From Gottfriedia endophytica (GTDB taxonomy: Bacteria > Bacillota > Bacilli > Bacillales > Bacillaceae_G), in contig NZ_JAGIYQ010000015.1 of assembly GCF_017814275.1 (NCBI RefSeq), positions 1-64,000 on the forward strand: 64,000 bases of DNA, read 5' to 3'. Of the stretch, positions 49,328-58,934 are shown one piece after another. The notes below the pieces were generated by a model, which did no database searches, had not been told where the DNA came from, and was given only the letters and a program-made list of their open reading frames with translations. A program made the position numbers and the translations under genes. The first letter of the stretch is position 1. Each line of letters begins with the position of its first letter.

Positions 49328-50818
49328 TCATATTTTCGGTAATTCTACCCAAAATGCGACCCCGCTTTCTTCATTCTTTACACCGACGTTCCCGTTCAAT
49401 AAATTTGACAGTTCTTTTACAATACTTAACCCTAATCCAACATTCCCTTTTTCCCTATTCCTTGCAAGATCACCTCTATAAAAACTCTCCCAGATCGCTT
49501 CCATTTCATTTTCAGGAATTTGTTTCCCACTGTTATAAATGGAGACAATAACGGAATTTTCTTTCTCAATTAGTTTGATTTTAATTATTTTCTGCTCGTT
49601 CACATGATAAAGCGCATTGTTCAAGTAATTGGCTAAAATTTGTTGAACCTTTCCTCTATCTGTCATAATTTGTAATTCATTTGAATTCTTTTCAAATTCA
49701 AATGAAATTTGGTGTTCAACAAATTGAGGTGAATAAAGTCTAATCATATCGTTTAATAAACAAATGAAATCAACCTGTTCAATAATCAATTCCACTTTAC
49801 TGTTTTGCATTTTAGAAAGTTTCAATAAATCATGAACCATTCGCTCCATTTTATTTGCTTCATCCATGATGATTGCGAGGTATTCCTGCTTTTCTTCTTC
49901 AGTATTATTTACTCCTACTTGCAATCCTTCTGTGTAACTTTGAATAATTGTAATAGGCGTTTTCAATTCGTGTGAAACATTTGAAATAAACAAACGTCTT
50001 TTCTTTTCAAACTTTACTTTTTCCTCTAGCTGATTTGTTAGCGTCTCATTCTTACCATTCAGCTCTTTAATAAATCGAGATAAAATACCACTCAATTCAT
50101 TCATAGAACGGCCTAATTGCCCTAGTTCATCCTGCCTTTTACTATTCCATTTTTTAGAAAATGATAGTTTTGTAATCTCTTTGGCCATTGTATTTAGCCG
50201 TAGAATAGGCTTTGTAAATGATCTTGCCATAATCAAAGCAATCACAGTGCCAACACAAAGAAGAGCTAAGCCAATATAAATTAGAAAATAATTATAGATA
50301 CCTACACTTTCTCTAATAGCCGATATAGGTGTTCGAATAAGTAATAGATTTTGATCATCAAGTTTACTTGCTACTAATAAAAACTCTAAATCGATATTCT
50401 TTAGTGTTGTCTCAGTTACATAAAATTGTTCTTTATTCAACTTCTCATTTATATGATCAATCCCATTTGATGGCACCCTTGGTTTGATTGAATGACTTTT
50501 CTCACCAAATAAAGATATTATTTTTGCTTTATCATCTGCTTTGGCTTTTAGCGAGCTATACCGAGTTACTCCATCAGTAGAAATCACTTCAATATAAATA
50601 CCATGCGACTTTTCCAAATTATCAACATAAGAAACTAGATTCTTGTTTTTGTTCTTATATAACAATTTGAATTCTAGGCTACTATTTTTTAAAATGAGTG
50701 TTTTTTGATGAACATAAAAAGGTTCTAAAAAGAAGTGATTAATTAATACTCCTATACCAACTAGGCTAATTATTAATGAAATAAATGTAAGTAGAAGTTT
50801 AGAACGAATTGATTTCAT
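49328..50818 (-). CDS. Sensor histidine kinase
   Basis: A 496-aa membrane kinase: TM1 (LLLTFISLIISLVGIGVLI), an extracellular domain of about 150 residues, TM2 (YFLIYIGLALLCVGTVIALI), HAMP (RSFTKPILRLNTMAKEITKL), HisKA with the phospho-acceptor in NVSHELKTPITI, and HATPase with N box NYLNNALYHV and G2 box GLGLSIVKEL. ATG at 50818 lies one base after the response regulator stop and has GAGGAAG. Its signal is unknown; neighbours are envelope proteins. Confidence 0.95.
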   Translation of the reverse strand: MKSIRSKLLLTFISLIISLVGIGVLINHFFLEPFYVHQKTLILKNSSLEFKLLYKNKNKNLVSYVDNLEKSHGIYIEVISTDGVTRYSSLKAKADDKAKIISLFGEKSHSIKPRVPSNGIDHINEKLNKEQFYVTETTLKNIDLEFLLVASKLDDQNLLLIRTPISAIRESVGIYNYFLIYIGLALLCVGTVIALIMARSFTKPILRLNTMAKEITKLSFSKKWNSKRQDELGQLGRSMNELSGILSRFIKELNGKNETLTNQLEEKVKFEKKRRLFISNVSHELKTPITIIQSYTEGLQVGVNNTEEEKQEYLAIIMDEANKMERMVHDLLKLSKMQNSKVELIIEQVDFICLLNDMIRLYSPQFVEHQISFEFEKNSNELQIMTDRGKVQQILANYLNNALYHVNEQKIIKIKLIEKENSVIVSIYNSGKQIPENEMEAIWESFYRGDLARNREKGNVGLGLSIVKELSNLLNGNVGVKNEESGVAFWVELPKI

Positions 50819-50819
50819 T

Positions 50820-51503
50820 CTAAACTTCCTCAAATCGGTAGCCCATTCCATGAATGGTATGAACATATGATGCACATGATCCTAATTTTTTACGTAAACG
50901 ATTAATATGTGTATCTAATGTTCGATCTTCACCTTCATATTCATATCCCCAAACAGCAGATAGAATTTGTTCACGAGCTAATGCTATTTTAGGATTTTTA
51001 ATAAAATACGATAACAATTCAAATTCTTTTTGAGTTAAATCCACTTGCTGATTATCTATAAATGCTTTTCTAGCATCAAAATCAACTTCAATATTTTTAG
51101 CTTTAAAACAGTTTCGTTCGCTTTGTCCATTGTCAATCGAAACTCGTTTTAATAAAGCTTTTATTCTCGCAATCAAAATTAGAGGCTTAACTGGTTTCGT
51201 AATATATTCATCCGCCCCAACTTGAAAACCATATAATTCATCGTATTCTTCGCCTTTTGCTGTAATCATCATGATTGGTACGTTTGAGTCTTTTCTAATC
51301 TCCTTACATACTTCCCAACCATCTTTTTTAGGCATCATTACGTCTAGTAGGATTAAGTTGATTTCATTTTTATGTAAATTATAGATTCTTAAAGCTTCTT
51401 CGCCATCTTCTGCTTCCAAAACTTCTATCGATTCCCGCTGTAAAAAATCTACCATAATTCTTCGTAAACGCTGCTCATCATCGCAAAGTAATATTTTTAC
51501 CAC
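50820..51503 (-). CDS. OmpR-family response regulator
   Basis: A 227-aa protein: receiver with DDE acidic pocket (LLCDDEQ), phospho-acceptor Asp in LILLDVMMPKKDG, Thr/Lys switch (MITAKG, YITKPVKP), and a C-terminal winged helix ending with LDTHINRLRKKLG and HGMGYRF. GTG start after GGAGGATATCGATT. First gene of the operon with the histidine kinase, the lipoprotein and the secreted helical protein. Target genes unknown. Confidence 0.95.
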   Translation of the reverse strand: MVKILLCDDEQRLRRIMVDFLQRESIEVLEAEDGEEALRIYNLHKNEINLILLDVMMPKKDGWEVCKEIRKDSNVPIMMITAKGEEYDELYGFQVGADEYITKPVKPLILIARIKALLKRVSIDNGQSERNCFKAKNIEVDFDARKAFIDNQQVDLTQKEFELLSYFIKNPKIALAREQILSAVWGYEYEGEDRTLDTHINRLRKKLGSCASYVHTIHGMGYRFEEV

Positions 51504-51650
51504 AATCGATATCCTCCAAAAAGCTTTCTTTTAATTACTAATAATTATAAGTTGGTTGGGAACTAAAAGAAAGAAAATTCATTTATTTCATTTTACAAAA
51601 CTCTGTTAAACTATATTGTTTATACTAACAAGAATCAAAACTACTAAAAA

Positions 51651-51680
51651 AAGGGCCAAGAGATTACCCAGGCCACTAAT
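51651..51680 (-). terminator. Possible weak terminator of the PepSY gene
   Basis: Minus strand: GGCC-N13-GGCC followed by CTTTTTTTAG, 12 bp after the stop. The stem is only 4-5 bp, so this is uncertain. Confidence 0.35.
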
Positions 51681-51691
51681 TATTCATCGCT

Positions 51692-52807
51692 TTAAGCTAT
51701 TTGCTGTAATTTTTTCTGCTTTTTAATTTTATTTCTACGTTTTAAAGTCCACATCGTTATACCGGTAATACCTAATCCAAGGGGAGCAATTCCAACTAAA
51801 GAATAAATGATTTTTATAAAGACTCCTCCAAAGGTACCTCTATGTAAGCTTTGTCTCCATACTAAAAATTTATCGTAGGTTGTTTCGGTGCTTTTTGAGA
51901 ATGTTCCTAAATGCTTGCCTGTAAACTGATCAAAAAATTCACTTGTGTTCCCTTTACCCTCTGGATCATAAGTACCATCGTTTAATTGAGCTTCTATAAC
52001 CCCTTCTTTATCAGTAGGAAATCTTAATTTGTAAAGCTCTCCGTCTGGATGTAATCTTTTAATTTCTGAGTCAATTCGATCTAATCCAATTTGTTGCTTT
52101 CCATTAGCAATCGATTTGAGATCTTCAGGATAATTTGATTCAAATTTCAATTTTAAGGATTCCTCAATTTTATCTTGAAACGGAAATAACATTCCTGTAA
52201 TAGCAACAACAAGTAAAAATGGTAAAGTAATAACTCCAATGAAATTATGTATTGAAAAATTACGTGCCATTTGGCCTTTATTCCATTTAATTTTTAAGCT
52301 TTTAAACATTCTTTTAATGCCTGGATACCATAAATAGATCCCAGTAATTAAGATTATAATAAATGCAATTGCCACAATACCAATAATTGTTTCACCAATA
52401 TCGCCTAATAATAAATGTGTGTGTATTTTCCAAACAAAAGATAAAAATGATGCATCTCTATTGAAATTACCTAATAATTTACCATTGCTAGGATCTAAAT
52501 AAGCATCAATTTGCTGATTTCCTTTTGACAGATTAGCATGGTATATATCTAATATTTTTGAAGGTACATCCAATCTCGAGATTTGATATCCTTCGTATTT
52601 ATCAAGAAAAATCTTTTCTGCTTCTTTTAATCCAACATTTCTTTCACTACTTACAGGTTTAAAAGATTGTGGATTAAGTACATGCTCAATTTGATCCGCA
52701 AACACTAAAACACTACCCGTTGCACAAACAGTAATAATAAATAGTCCAAAAATTAAACTACATACAAGGTGTAATGTTAAAATAGTTCTCCTTATGCTAC
52801 TTTTCAT
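51692..52807 (-). CDS. PepSY-associated TM protein, iron regulated
   Basis: A 371-aa membrane protein of the PepSY-TM family (FoxB/FsrB-like): first span LVCSLIFGLFIITVCATGSV with VFADQIEHVLNP, a PepSY-type domain, second and third spans around HTHLLLGDIGETIIGI and GIYLWYPGIKRM, HNFIGVITLPFLLVVAITGM, and a last span after WRQSLHRGTFGG. The conserved His residues (HTHL, HNFIG, LHRG) could bind heme or iron. Members are linked to siderophore iron reduction. An almost perfect Fur box lies 71 bp upstream. Confidence 0.92.
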   Translation of the reverse strand: MKSSIRRTILTLHLVCSLIFGLFIITVCATGSVLVFADQIEHVLNPQSFKPVSSERNVGLKEAEKIFLDKYEGYQISRLDVPSKILDIYHANLSKGNQQIDAYLDPSNGKLLGNFNRDASFLSFVWKIHTHLLLGDIGETIIGIVAIAFIIILITGIYLWYPGIKRMFKSLKIKWNKGQMARNFSIHNFIGVITLPFLLVVAITGMLFPFQDKIEESLKLKFESNYPEDLKSIANGKQQIGLDRIDSEIKRLHPDGELYKLRFPTDKEGVIEAQLNDGTYDPEGKGNTSEFFDQFTGKHLGTFSKSTETTYDKFLVWRQSLHRGTFGGVFIKIIYSLVGIAPLGLGITGITMWTLKRRNKIKKQKKLQQIA

Positions 52808-52877
52808 TCTCTTCTTCTCCCTTGAAACATTTTATTCCCTCTGTTAAGAGTTGATGATAACCTTTCTCAATTATAAT

Positions 52878-52896
52878 GGTAATGATTATCATTATC
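52878..52896 (-). promoter_or_regulatory. Fur box upstream of the PepSY gene
   Basis: GGTAATGATTATCATTATC matches the 19-bp Fur consensus at 18 positions. Confidence 0.92.
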
Positions 52897-52970
52897 AATA
52901 ACTCGTTTACTTTTTTAGTAAATTTTTACTAAAAGCAGTTTTCGTAAAATTTGTTGTTAAAAAGGAGTTC

Positions 52971-53100
52971 GTGAGTTTCCGCTCCAGGATGCTCGCTTTC
53001 CGTGGGGCGGGCGGTGAGCCTCCTCGTCGCTATCGCTCCTGCGGGGTCTCACCTGTCCCGCTGCTCCCACAGGAGTCGAGCACCTTCCACTCCAACTAAC
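52971..53100. repeat. Dispersed intergenic repeat, copy 7
   Basis: Core GAGTTTCCGCTCCAGGATG to CCACTCCAACTAAC; the terminal arms are slightly decayed. Left outer arm AAAGCAGTTTTCGTAAAATTTGTTG at 52933. Lies between the PepSY Fur box and the histidine kinase terminator. Confidence 0.88.
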
Positions 53101-53183
53101 TTCTTTAGTATAAGTTTGCCTTAACAAAACCTTTAAAAAAATTACTAAGTCTCTATTTAGGTAATCAAAATAGAAAAGAATAT

Positions 53184-53223
53184 ACAAAAAGGCGACTTCC
53201 CGTCTGAACGAAAAATCGCCTTT
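53184..53223 (-). terminator. Terminator of the second two-component operon
   Basis: Minus strand: AAAGGCGA and TCGCCTTT with a 20-nt loop, then TTTGTATATT. Confidence 0.75.
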
Positions 53224-53263
53224 CACTTTTCTTATTTTACTTTACCTATACTGGATCTACTTT

Positions 53264-54616
53264 TTAAATTTTTGCTAGAGGAAACGAAATAATAATTTCC
53301 GTTCCAACATTTTCTTTACTTTGAATCTTAATTTCTCCGTTATGAAGTTTAACGATGTTTTTCGCAATTGAAAGACCAAGTCCAGTTCCACCTGTTTCAC
53401 GACTACGCGCCTTATCAACTCGATAAAATCTTTCGAAAATATTCTCAAGTTCTTCTTCGCGTATACCAATTCCATAATCTTTTATTCTCAGAACGGCCAT
53501 TCCTTGATTACTTTCAACGAAGACATCAATTTTATCAGTACTGTACTTTATTGCATTATCTAAAAAAATGATAATAACTTGTTTAATCTTTAATTCGTTT
53601 CCCTTAATGAATGGTGTAGAGCCGTCTTCAACTAAATTAATCTCTCGTTTATAAACCTTTTGAAGCTGATTCAAAATCGTTGTACATAAAGCTACTAAGT
53701 TAATAGGCTGCTTTTCAATTCCTTCTAAATGCTCTGATTCAGCTAAATTTAGCAAAGTTTTCGTTAAATCTTGCATCCTATTGGCTTCGGAATAAATTGA
53801 CTCAATCGCTTCTTTGGCAATTTCTTCATCTTTGATACCACGTCTTCTAAGTAAATTAGCGAAACTGCTAATGACTGTTAAAGGAGTCTTTAATTCATGA
53901 GAGGCATCTGAAATAAACTGCCTTTGCTTATCAATATTCTCTTGTAGTTTTTCAATCATACGATTAAATGTGGTTGCCATTTTTTGTAATTCATCTTTTG
54001 TTTCATTCTGAATTAAGATTTTTTTAGGGACACCACTTTGTTCGATATCTTCCATTGTTGAAATCATCGATTTAATCGGATTCATAATAAAATTCGATAA
54101 CCATCTTCCAGCTAAAAGAGAAAGAATAACGGATATTCCAGTAACGGTAGCCATTATCGCTAAAAGCAAATCCTTACGACCCTCTAACCCAGTAAGAAGT
54201 TCACCAATCTCAAGTGTTCCAATTACTTGGTGATTTAAATGAATTGGTACACGAACAACTAAATTTTGATGCTCACTAAATGGTAATAATTCCGACTCCT
54301 CATGTTTGGTAAACTTAGGCTGAATCCGATCAAGCAACTTATAATTGTTAACCTCAGTGATGATTTTTGAGTCAGGCCCTACAATTCTGATAAAGGAGTG
54401 ACTAGACATATAAGATTGCAATGTTACTTGATTTAGCGTCAACGATTTAGGAATTTTATTTTTATCTAATAGTTCATGAGCTTTTTGAAAAAGGACATTT
54501 TCTTCCATATTAACTGTTGTTTTCATAAAAAAGAAAAATACAATTGCATTCACAAGCAGTAAGATCACTAATAGCCAGCTAGTTATTAAAAGATTAATCT
54601 TTGTTGTGATTTTCAT
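53264..54616 (-). CDS. Sensor histidine kinase
   Basis: A 450-aa kinase: TM1 (LLITSWLLVILLLVNAIVFF), an outside domain of about 125 residues, TM2 (LLLAIMATVTGISVILSLLA), HAMP (NPIKSMISTMEDIEQSG), HisKA with DASHELKTPLTV, HATPase with FLDNAIKYS and GTGLGLSIAKNI. ATG starts one base after the regulator stop. The pair is divergent from the RND transporter gene, which is its likeliest target. Confidence 0.95.
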   Translation of the reverse strand: MKITTKINLLITSWLLVILLLVNAIVFFFFMKTTVNMEENVLFQKAHELLDKNKIPKSLTLNQVTLQSYMSSHSFIRIVGPDSKIITEVNNYKLLDRIQPKFTKHEESELLPFSEHQNLVVRVPIHLNHQVIGTLEIGELLTGLEGRKDLLLAIMATVTGISVILSLLAGRWLSNFIMNPIKSMISTMEDIEQSGVPKKILIQNETKDELQKMATTFNRMIEKLQENIDKQRQFISDASHELKTPLTVISSFANLLRRRGIKDEEIAKEAIESIYSEANRMQDLTKTLLNLAESEHLEGIEKQPINLVALCTTILNQLQKVYKREINLVEDGSTPFIKGNELKIKQVIIIFLDNAIKYSTDKIDVFVESNQGMAVLRIKDYGIGIREEELENIFERFYRVDKARSRETGGTGLGLSIAKNIVKLHNGEIKIQSKENVGTEIIISFPLAKI

Positions 54617-54617
54617 C

Positions 54618-55313
54618 TTATTTAACCCTCATTGTGTAACCCACACCTCGAACTGTTTGAATAATTGATGTTTCAAATCCTTCTTCTATTTTTTTCCGTA
54701 AATGTCTGATATACACATCCACGACATTTGTTTCCCCTTCATATTCATAGCCCCAAACTGTCAAAATGATAGCTTCCCGAGTTACAACTTTATTTTGATT
54801 CTTTAATAAGTAAACGAGTAAATCAAATTCTTTTGGTGTTAATGTAATATCTATATCTTCCCGTTTCACTTCTCTTGTTTCTTGATTAACAACTAAATCA
54901 CCGATGGATAATTGAAAATCGTCCATTTGCTTTGATTGTTGAAGGAGACTACTAAAACGTAAGCTAGAACGAACCCTAGCTAATACTTCTTCTATTTCAA
55001 ACGGTTTTGTAATATAATCGTTTGCTCCGTAATCAAGCCCTGTGATTTTATCAAAAGTCGAACCACGCGCTGTTAAGAGAATGATTGGTAAATGACTATT
55101 AGCCTTTCTTATCCTTCTAAGTACTTCAAGTCCACTTAATCCAGGAAGCATAACATCTAAAAGAACTAAATCAATGTTATTGTTTAATGCTACTTCAAGG
55201 CCCTCTCTTCCATCATGTTCAACTAATACTTCATACCCTTCGTACTCAATTTCTAATTTCAGTACACGAGCAATTTTAATTTCGTCTTCTATAATAAGAA
55301 TCCTTTTTTTCAT
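54618..55313 (-). CDS. OmpR-family response regulator
   Basis: A 231-aa protein: receiver (LIIEDEIKIA, LVLLDVMLPGLSG with the phospho-acceptor Asp, LLTARG, YITKPFEIEE) and winged helix (TLTPKEFDLLVYLLKNQ, VVDVYIRHLRKKIE, RGVGYTMR). ATG after AAAAAGGTGAAATAG. Divergently placed 436 bp from the RND transporter, with one dispersed repeat between them. Confidence 0.95.
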   Translation of the reverse strand: MKKRILIIEDEIKIARVLKLEIEYEGYEVLVEHDGREGLEVALNNNIDLVLLDVMLPGLSGLEVLRRIRKANSHLPIILLTARGSTFDKITGLDYGANDYITKPFEIEEVLARVRSSLRFSSLLQQSKQMDDFQLSIGDLVVNQETREVKREDIDITLTPKEFDLLVYLLKNQNKVVTREAIILTVWGYEYEGETNVVDVYIRHLRKKIEEGFETSIIQTVRGVGYTMRVK

Positions 55314-55359
55314 CTATTTCACCTTTTTCATTTCCGAAAATACTTTTACCTTAGTTAAA

Positions 55360-55570
55360 GCTGTTTTCATAAACTTTGTTGCTAGTTAAGAAGGTGATAA
55401 GTTGATTTCCACTCCAGGATACTCGCTTTCCTTGGGGCGGGCGGTGAGCCTCCTCGTCGCTATCGCTCCTGCGGGGTCTCACCTGTCCCGCTGCTCCCAC
55501 AGGAGTCTCGCACCTTCCGTTCCAATCAACTTCTTAATCAACAGATTGCTTTTAACAACATCTTTTAATA
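55360..55570. repeat. Dispersed intergenic repeat, copy 8
   Basis: Core 55401-55530 (GTTGATTTCCACTCCAGG to GTTCCAATCAAC) with left outer arm CTGTTTTCATAAACTTTGTTGC and right arm AACAACATCTTTTAATAAC. It fills half of the gap between the regulator and the RND gene; 55571-55749 holds no other clear element than the RND ribosome site. Confidence 0.88.
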
Positions 55571-55749
55571 ACAATAACTTAGTTAAAAGTATAGACCTTT
55601 TCTTCAGATATTTTAGATTTTAATCGTTTTTTAATTGATTGTTCATTGGAGATTCAGTTAGTTTTCCTACACTTATATTGTTCCAAATTTTGACTATCAT
55701 CAGTAAGGATTTCTTTTTAATAAATAAAATGATAGTAGGAGGATTGTAA

Positions 55750-58700
55750 ATGAAAAAATTGGTTGAAGGTACAATGCAAAGAGCAATCTTAATGATTGTC
55801 TGTGTTGTCATTATTTTAGCTTGGGGAGCTATGTCTGCTTTCCAAATGCAGCGAGATTACCTTCCTGGTATTAATAATACTACACTTACAGTTAGTATGC
55901 GTTTACCAATGTATCAAGCTAATCAAGTGAAACAAAACATTACGGACAGTCTTGTAAGTGCCGTTAGAACAACAGACGGGTTACAAGATATCGAAACAAG
56001 TTCGTATGATGGTGGCGTATTTATGAGTTTGTATTTTCCAATGAATACAGACATGAAGCAGGCAGAGGCAGATGTTAATAAAGCTTTAGACAATGCTGAT
56101 CTTCCGTCTACAATTACGTCAAAACCTCTTGTAACGAGAATCACAACTAGCTCATTTCCTATTTTAACGTATACCTTAACAAGTGATAAATTAGATGACA
56201 ACACTTTAAGATCAACAGCACAACAACAGATTGTGAAACAACTGAACTCTGTTCCTGGTGTTGCGAATGTTTCAGTATTTGGTGGAGCAAAAGATGGTTA
56301 TGTTCTAACAGTTAGAATGAAGGATTTAGTAAAAAATAAACTTACTTTAGATGATCTAAATAAAGCATTAGCTAATTCTGTTCCTTCATTACCAGAAGGA
56401 AACATCCAACAAGGCCACCTTTCTATACCTGTTAGCTTTGATGGTTGGACATTAACTCCACAACAAATGAAAGATGTTAAAATTAAAAATGCAGATGGTA
56501 ATCCTGTACCTCTTTCAGCATTTGCATCTATGACACATGCATTAAATGATGCATCAACAGTTTCAAGAACAGATGGTAAAACAAGTATTCAGTTAAATAT
56601 CATTAAATCACCAAGTGCAAATATTACAGATGTAGCAAAAAATGTAAAAGATAGAATAAATGGACTTCAACTTGTAAAAAATGGTTCAGTTAAGTTGACA
56701 CCACAATTAGATCGTGCAAAAGAATTAAACGATTCGTTAAACGGATTAATGCGTGAAGGCTTATTAGGCTGTTTATTCTCAATGGTTTGTGTATTCTTCT
56801 TTTTCAGAAACGTTCGCTCAACATTACTTATAGCGATCTCTTTACCGATTTCTTTATTAGCTACTACAGCTATTTTAAAACCAATGGGCATTACGCTTAA
56901 TATCTTAACAGTCTCAGGACTCATCGTCGCAATGGGACGAATTGTTGATGATTCGATTGTAATCCTTGATAATATGTACCGAAGAAGAGAAGAGTCTAAA
57001 GACAAATCATTATTGTCAGTTTTAGGTGCTGCAGTTAATGAAATGATTCCAGCTATACTTGGTTCCACACTTACAACAATCGCTGTTTTCCTTCCAATTG
57101 CTTTTGTTGGAGGATATGTAAGTGCTTCTTATAGTGGGTTTGCATGGTCTGTCGTTATTGCGTTAATCATTTCATTTTTCGTTGCGATGCTTGTTATCCC
57201 TACTCTTGCATTTTTGGGATGGAAAGGCGCACCATCAAAACAAAAGGCACTTTCTCTTGAACCTGCAATGAAACCTGTACTAAAATCAGCGTTAAAACAT
57301 AGAAAATTAGTTGTTATCATTTCTGTGTTACTATTTGCGGTTGCAGCTGGATTTGGATCATTGTTACCTGTATCATTATTGCCAAGTGCGAAATCAGGAC
57401 AAATAGCCGTAAAATTAGAATTACCACAAGGAAGTACATTAGCTCAAGTAGATTCTGAAGTACAAAAAGTTGAAAATAATTTAAAAAACAATTCAAAAGT
57501 TAAATCTTATACTTCAACATTTGGTTCTAATAACACCCCTCAAAGTGATGATGTGTTTGACCAAGGTGGTGGTTATATCCAGAAGTCAAATGTAGCGAAT
57601 CTTTCAGTTGTCTTGAAAAATGATAAAGACGCAGATTCAGTTATTACTGAATTAGGAAAACAACTTCCAAGCCTTTCAAAAAATGTAGCTTATACAGTAA
57701 CTAGCCAAAACATTTCAGGAGATGACTCTCAAATGAAATTAATATTTGCTGGTTCTGACCAAGCAACATTAGACAAAACTGCTGCAGAAGTAAGAACAAA
57801 ATTAGCAAAAATTGATGGATTAAGTGTAGATGGAAAAGTCGATTTAACAAATGGCCTTCCAAAATATAAAATAACATTTAATCAAAATGCCATCGCAGAA
57901 AAAGGTGTACAACTTTCTGATATCATGAAAGTAATCAATAGATACATGGGACAAACAAAAGATGCAACACTAGTGGTTGACCATAAAAACTTCCCTGTTG
58001 ATGTATATCCTGATCAAATATCTTCAGGAAGCCCAATGCCGGTACAAATTAAAGTAACACCTAACGATGTTATCCAATCTTTAGAAAATGAGACATTCCA
58101 AGGTAAAGGTAATCAACCGGTTAAATTAAGTCAGCTTGTAACAATTACAAAAGACCAAGCTCCATCAACAATCAATGAAAGAAATGGTCTACCTTACTCT
58201 GTTGTTACAGCTCAAATTACATCAAATGATATTAGTAAAGTTTCAAATAAAGTTGACCAAGAGTTACAGAAACTAAATTTACCAAGTGGTGTTACTTACT
58301 CTATGGGTGGTATTTCTCAACAAGTTCAGGAAATGATCGTTGATATGTCAGTAGCTGTTGCTTTCTCTATCTTGCTAGTGTTATTAATCACATCAACTTT
58401 ATTTAAAGGGTGGAAAGCTCCACTTTCAGTCTTACTAAGTATTCCTCTTGCTCTAAGTGGTGTGGTCATCGCTCTAGTTATTTTTGGAGGAGAATGGAAC
58501 CTTGCAGCATTGATTGGTGTTCTGATGTTAACAGGTATTGTTGTAACGAATGGTATCGTGTTAATCGATAAGATTGAAAGAAACCGTCGTAATGGTATGG
58601 AATTGGAAGAAGCAGTTATTTCTGGAAGTCTTTCAAGGGTACGTCCAATATTAATTACAGCTGCAACAACAATCTTAACTCTATTACCATTGGCATTTTC

Positions 58701-58866
58701 TCACCAAGGCGATACTGTTATTTCTCAAACACTAGGAATTGTCGTAATCGGTGGTATGATTACTTCAACATGTAATAGCTTCTTAGTGATTCCAATTATT
58801 TATCAATGGTTAAATAAGAAAGATCGAAAAAAAGTAATCGTATCAAATAACGAAACAACTATTTAA
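55750..58866 (+). CDS. RND-family efflux transporter (HAE/AcrB-like)
   Basis: A 1038-aa proton-driven pump with the usual duplicated plan: TM1 (AILMIVCVVIILAWGAMSAF), a large outside loop, TM2-6 (including LIVAMGRIVDDSIVILDN, with the Asp residues of the proton relay), TM7, second loop, and TM8-12 (GIVVTNGIVLIDKIERNR). Gram-positive relatives such as SwrC of B. subtilis export lipopeptides or toxic compounds. No membrane fusion protein or outer channel is encoded nearby. ATG follows AGTAGGAGGATTGTAA. Divergent from a two-component system. Confidence 0.93.
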   Translation: MKKLVEGTMQRAILMIVCVVIILAWGAMSAFQMQRDYLPGINNTTLTVSMRLPMYQANQVKQNITDSLVSAVRTTDGLQDIETSSYDGGVFMSLYFPMNTDMKQAEADVNKALDNADLPSTITSKPLVTRITTSSFPILTYTLTSDKLDDNTLRSTAQQQIVKQLNSVPGVANVSVFGGAKDGYVLTVRMKDLVKNKLTLDDLNKALANSVPSLPEGNIQQGHLSIPVSFDGWTLTPQQMKDVKIKNADGNPVPLSAFASMTHALNDASTVSRTDGKTSIQLNIIKSPSANITDVAKNVKDRINGLQLVKNGSVKLTPQLDRAKELNDSLNGLMREGLLGCLFSMVCVFFFFRNVRSTLLIAISLPISLLATTAILKPMGITLNILTVSGLIVAMGRIVDDSIVILDNMYRRREESKDKSLLSVLGAAVNEMIPAILGSTLTTIAVFLPIAFVGGYVSASYSGFAWSVVIALIISFFVAMLVIPTLAFLGWKGAPSKQKALSLEPAMKPVLKSALKHRKLVVIISVLLFAVAAGFGSLLPVSLLPSAKSGQIAVKLELPQGSTLAQVDSEVQKVENNLKNNSKVKSYTSTFGSNNTPQSDDVFDQGGGYIQKSNVANLSVVLKNDKDADSVITELGKQLPSLSKNVAYTVTSQNISGDDSQMKLIFAGSDQATLDKTAAEVRTKLAKIDGLSVDGKVDLTNGLPKYKITFNQNAIAEKGVQLSDIMKVINRYMGQTKDATLVVDHKNFPVDVYPDQISSGSPMPVQIKVTPNDVIQSLENETFQGKGNQPVKLSQLVTITKDQAPSTINERNGLPYSVVTAQITSNDISKVSNKVDQELQKLNLPSGVTYSMGGISQQVQEMIVDMSVAVAFSILLVLLITSTLFKGWKAPLSVLLSIPLALSGVVIALVIFGGEWNLAALIGVLMLTGIVVTNGIVLIDKIERNRRNGMELEEAVISGSLSRVRPILITAATTILTLLPLAFSHQGDTVISQTLGIVVIGGMITSTCNSFLVIPIIYQWLNKKDRKKVIVSNNETTI

Positions 58867-58880
58867 TCTCATTTATAAGC

Positions 58881-58921
58881 AAAAGCAGTGCAAACTCGTT
58901 AATGAATTTGCACTGCTTTTT
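58881..58921. terminator. Bidirectional terminator between the RND pump and kimA
   Basis: AAAAGCAGTGCAAA and TTTGCACTGCTTTT form a 14-bp stem with a 12-nt loop; T-tracts on both strands. Confidence 0.92.
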
Positions 58922-58934
58922 CATTTGTTCATCA

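Noticed and set aside
52957-53226. Open frames across the dispersed repeats (also near 9441-9766, 33292-33513, 45669-45953, 55402-55623)
   Set aside because: The encoded peptides are the same low-quality sequence wherever the GC-rich repeat occurs, in either direction. No signals for translation; they follow from repeat composition.
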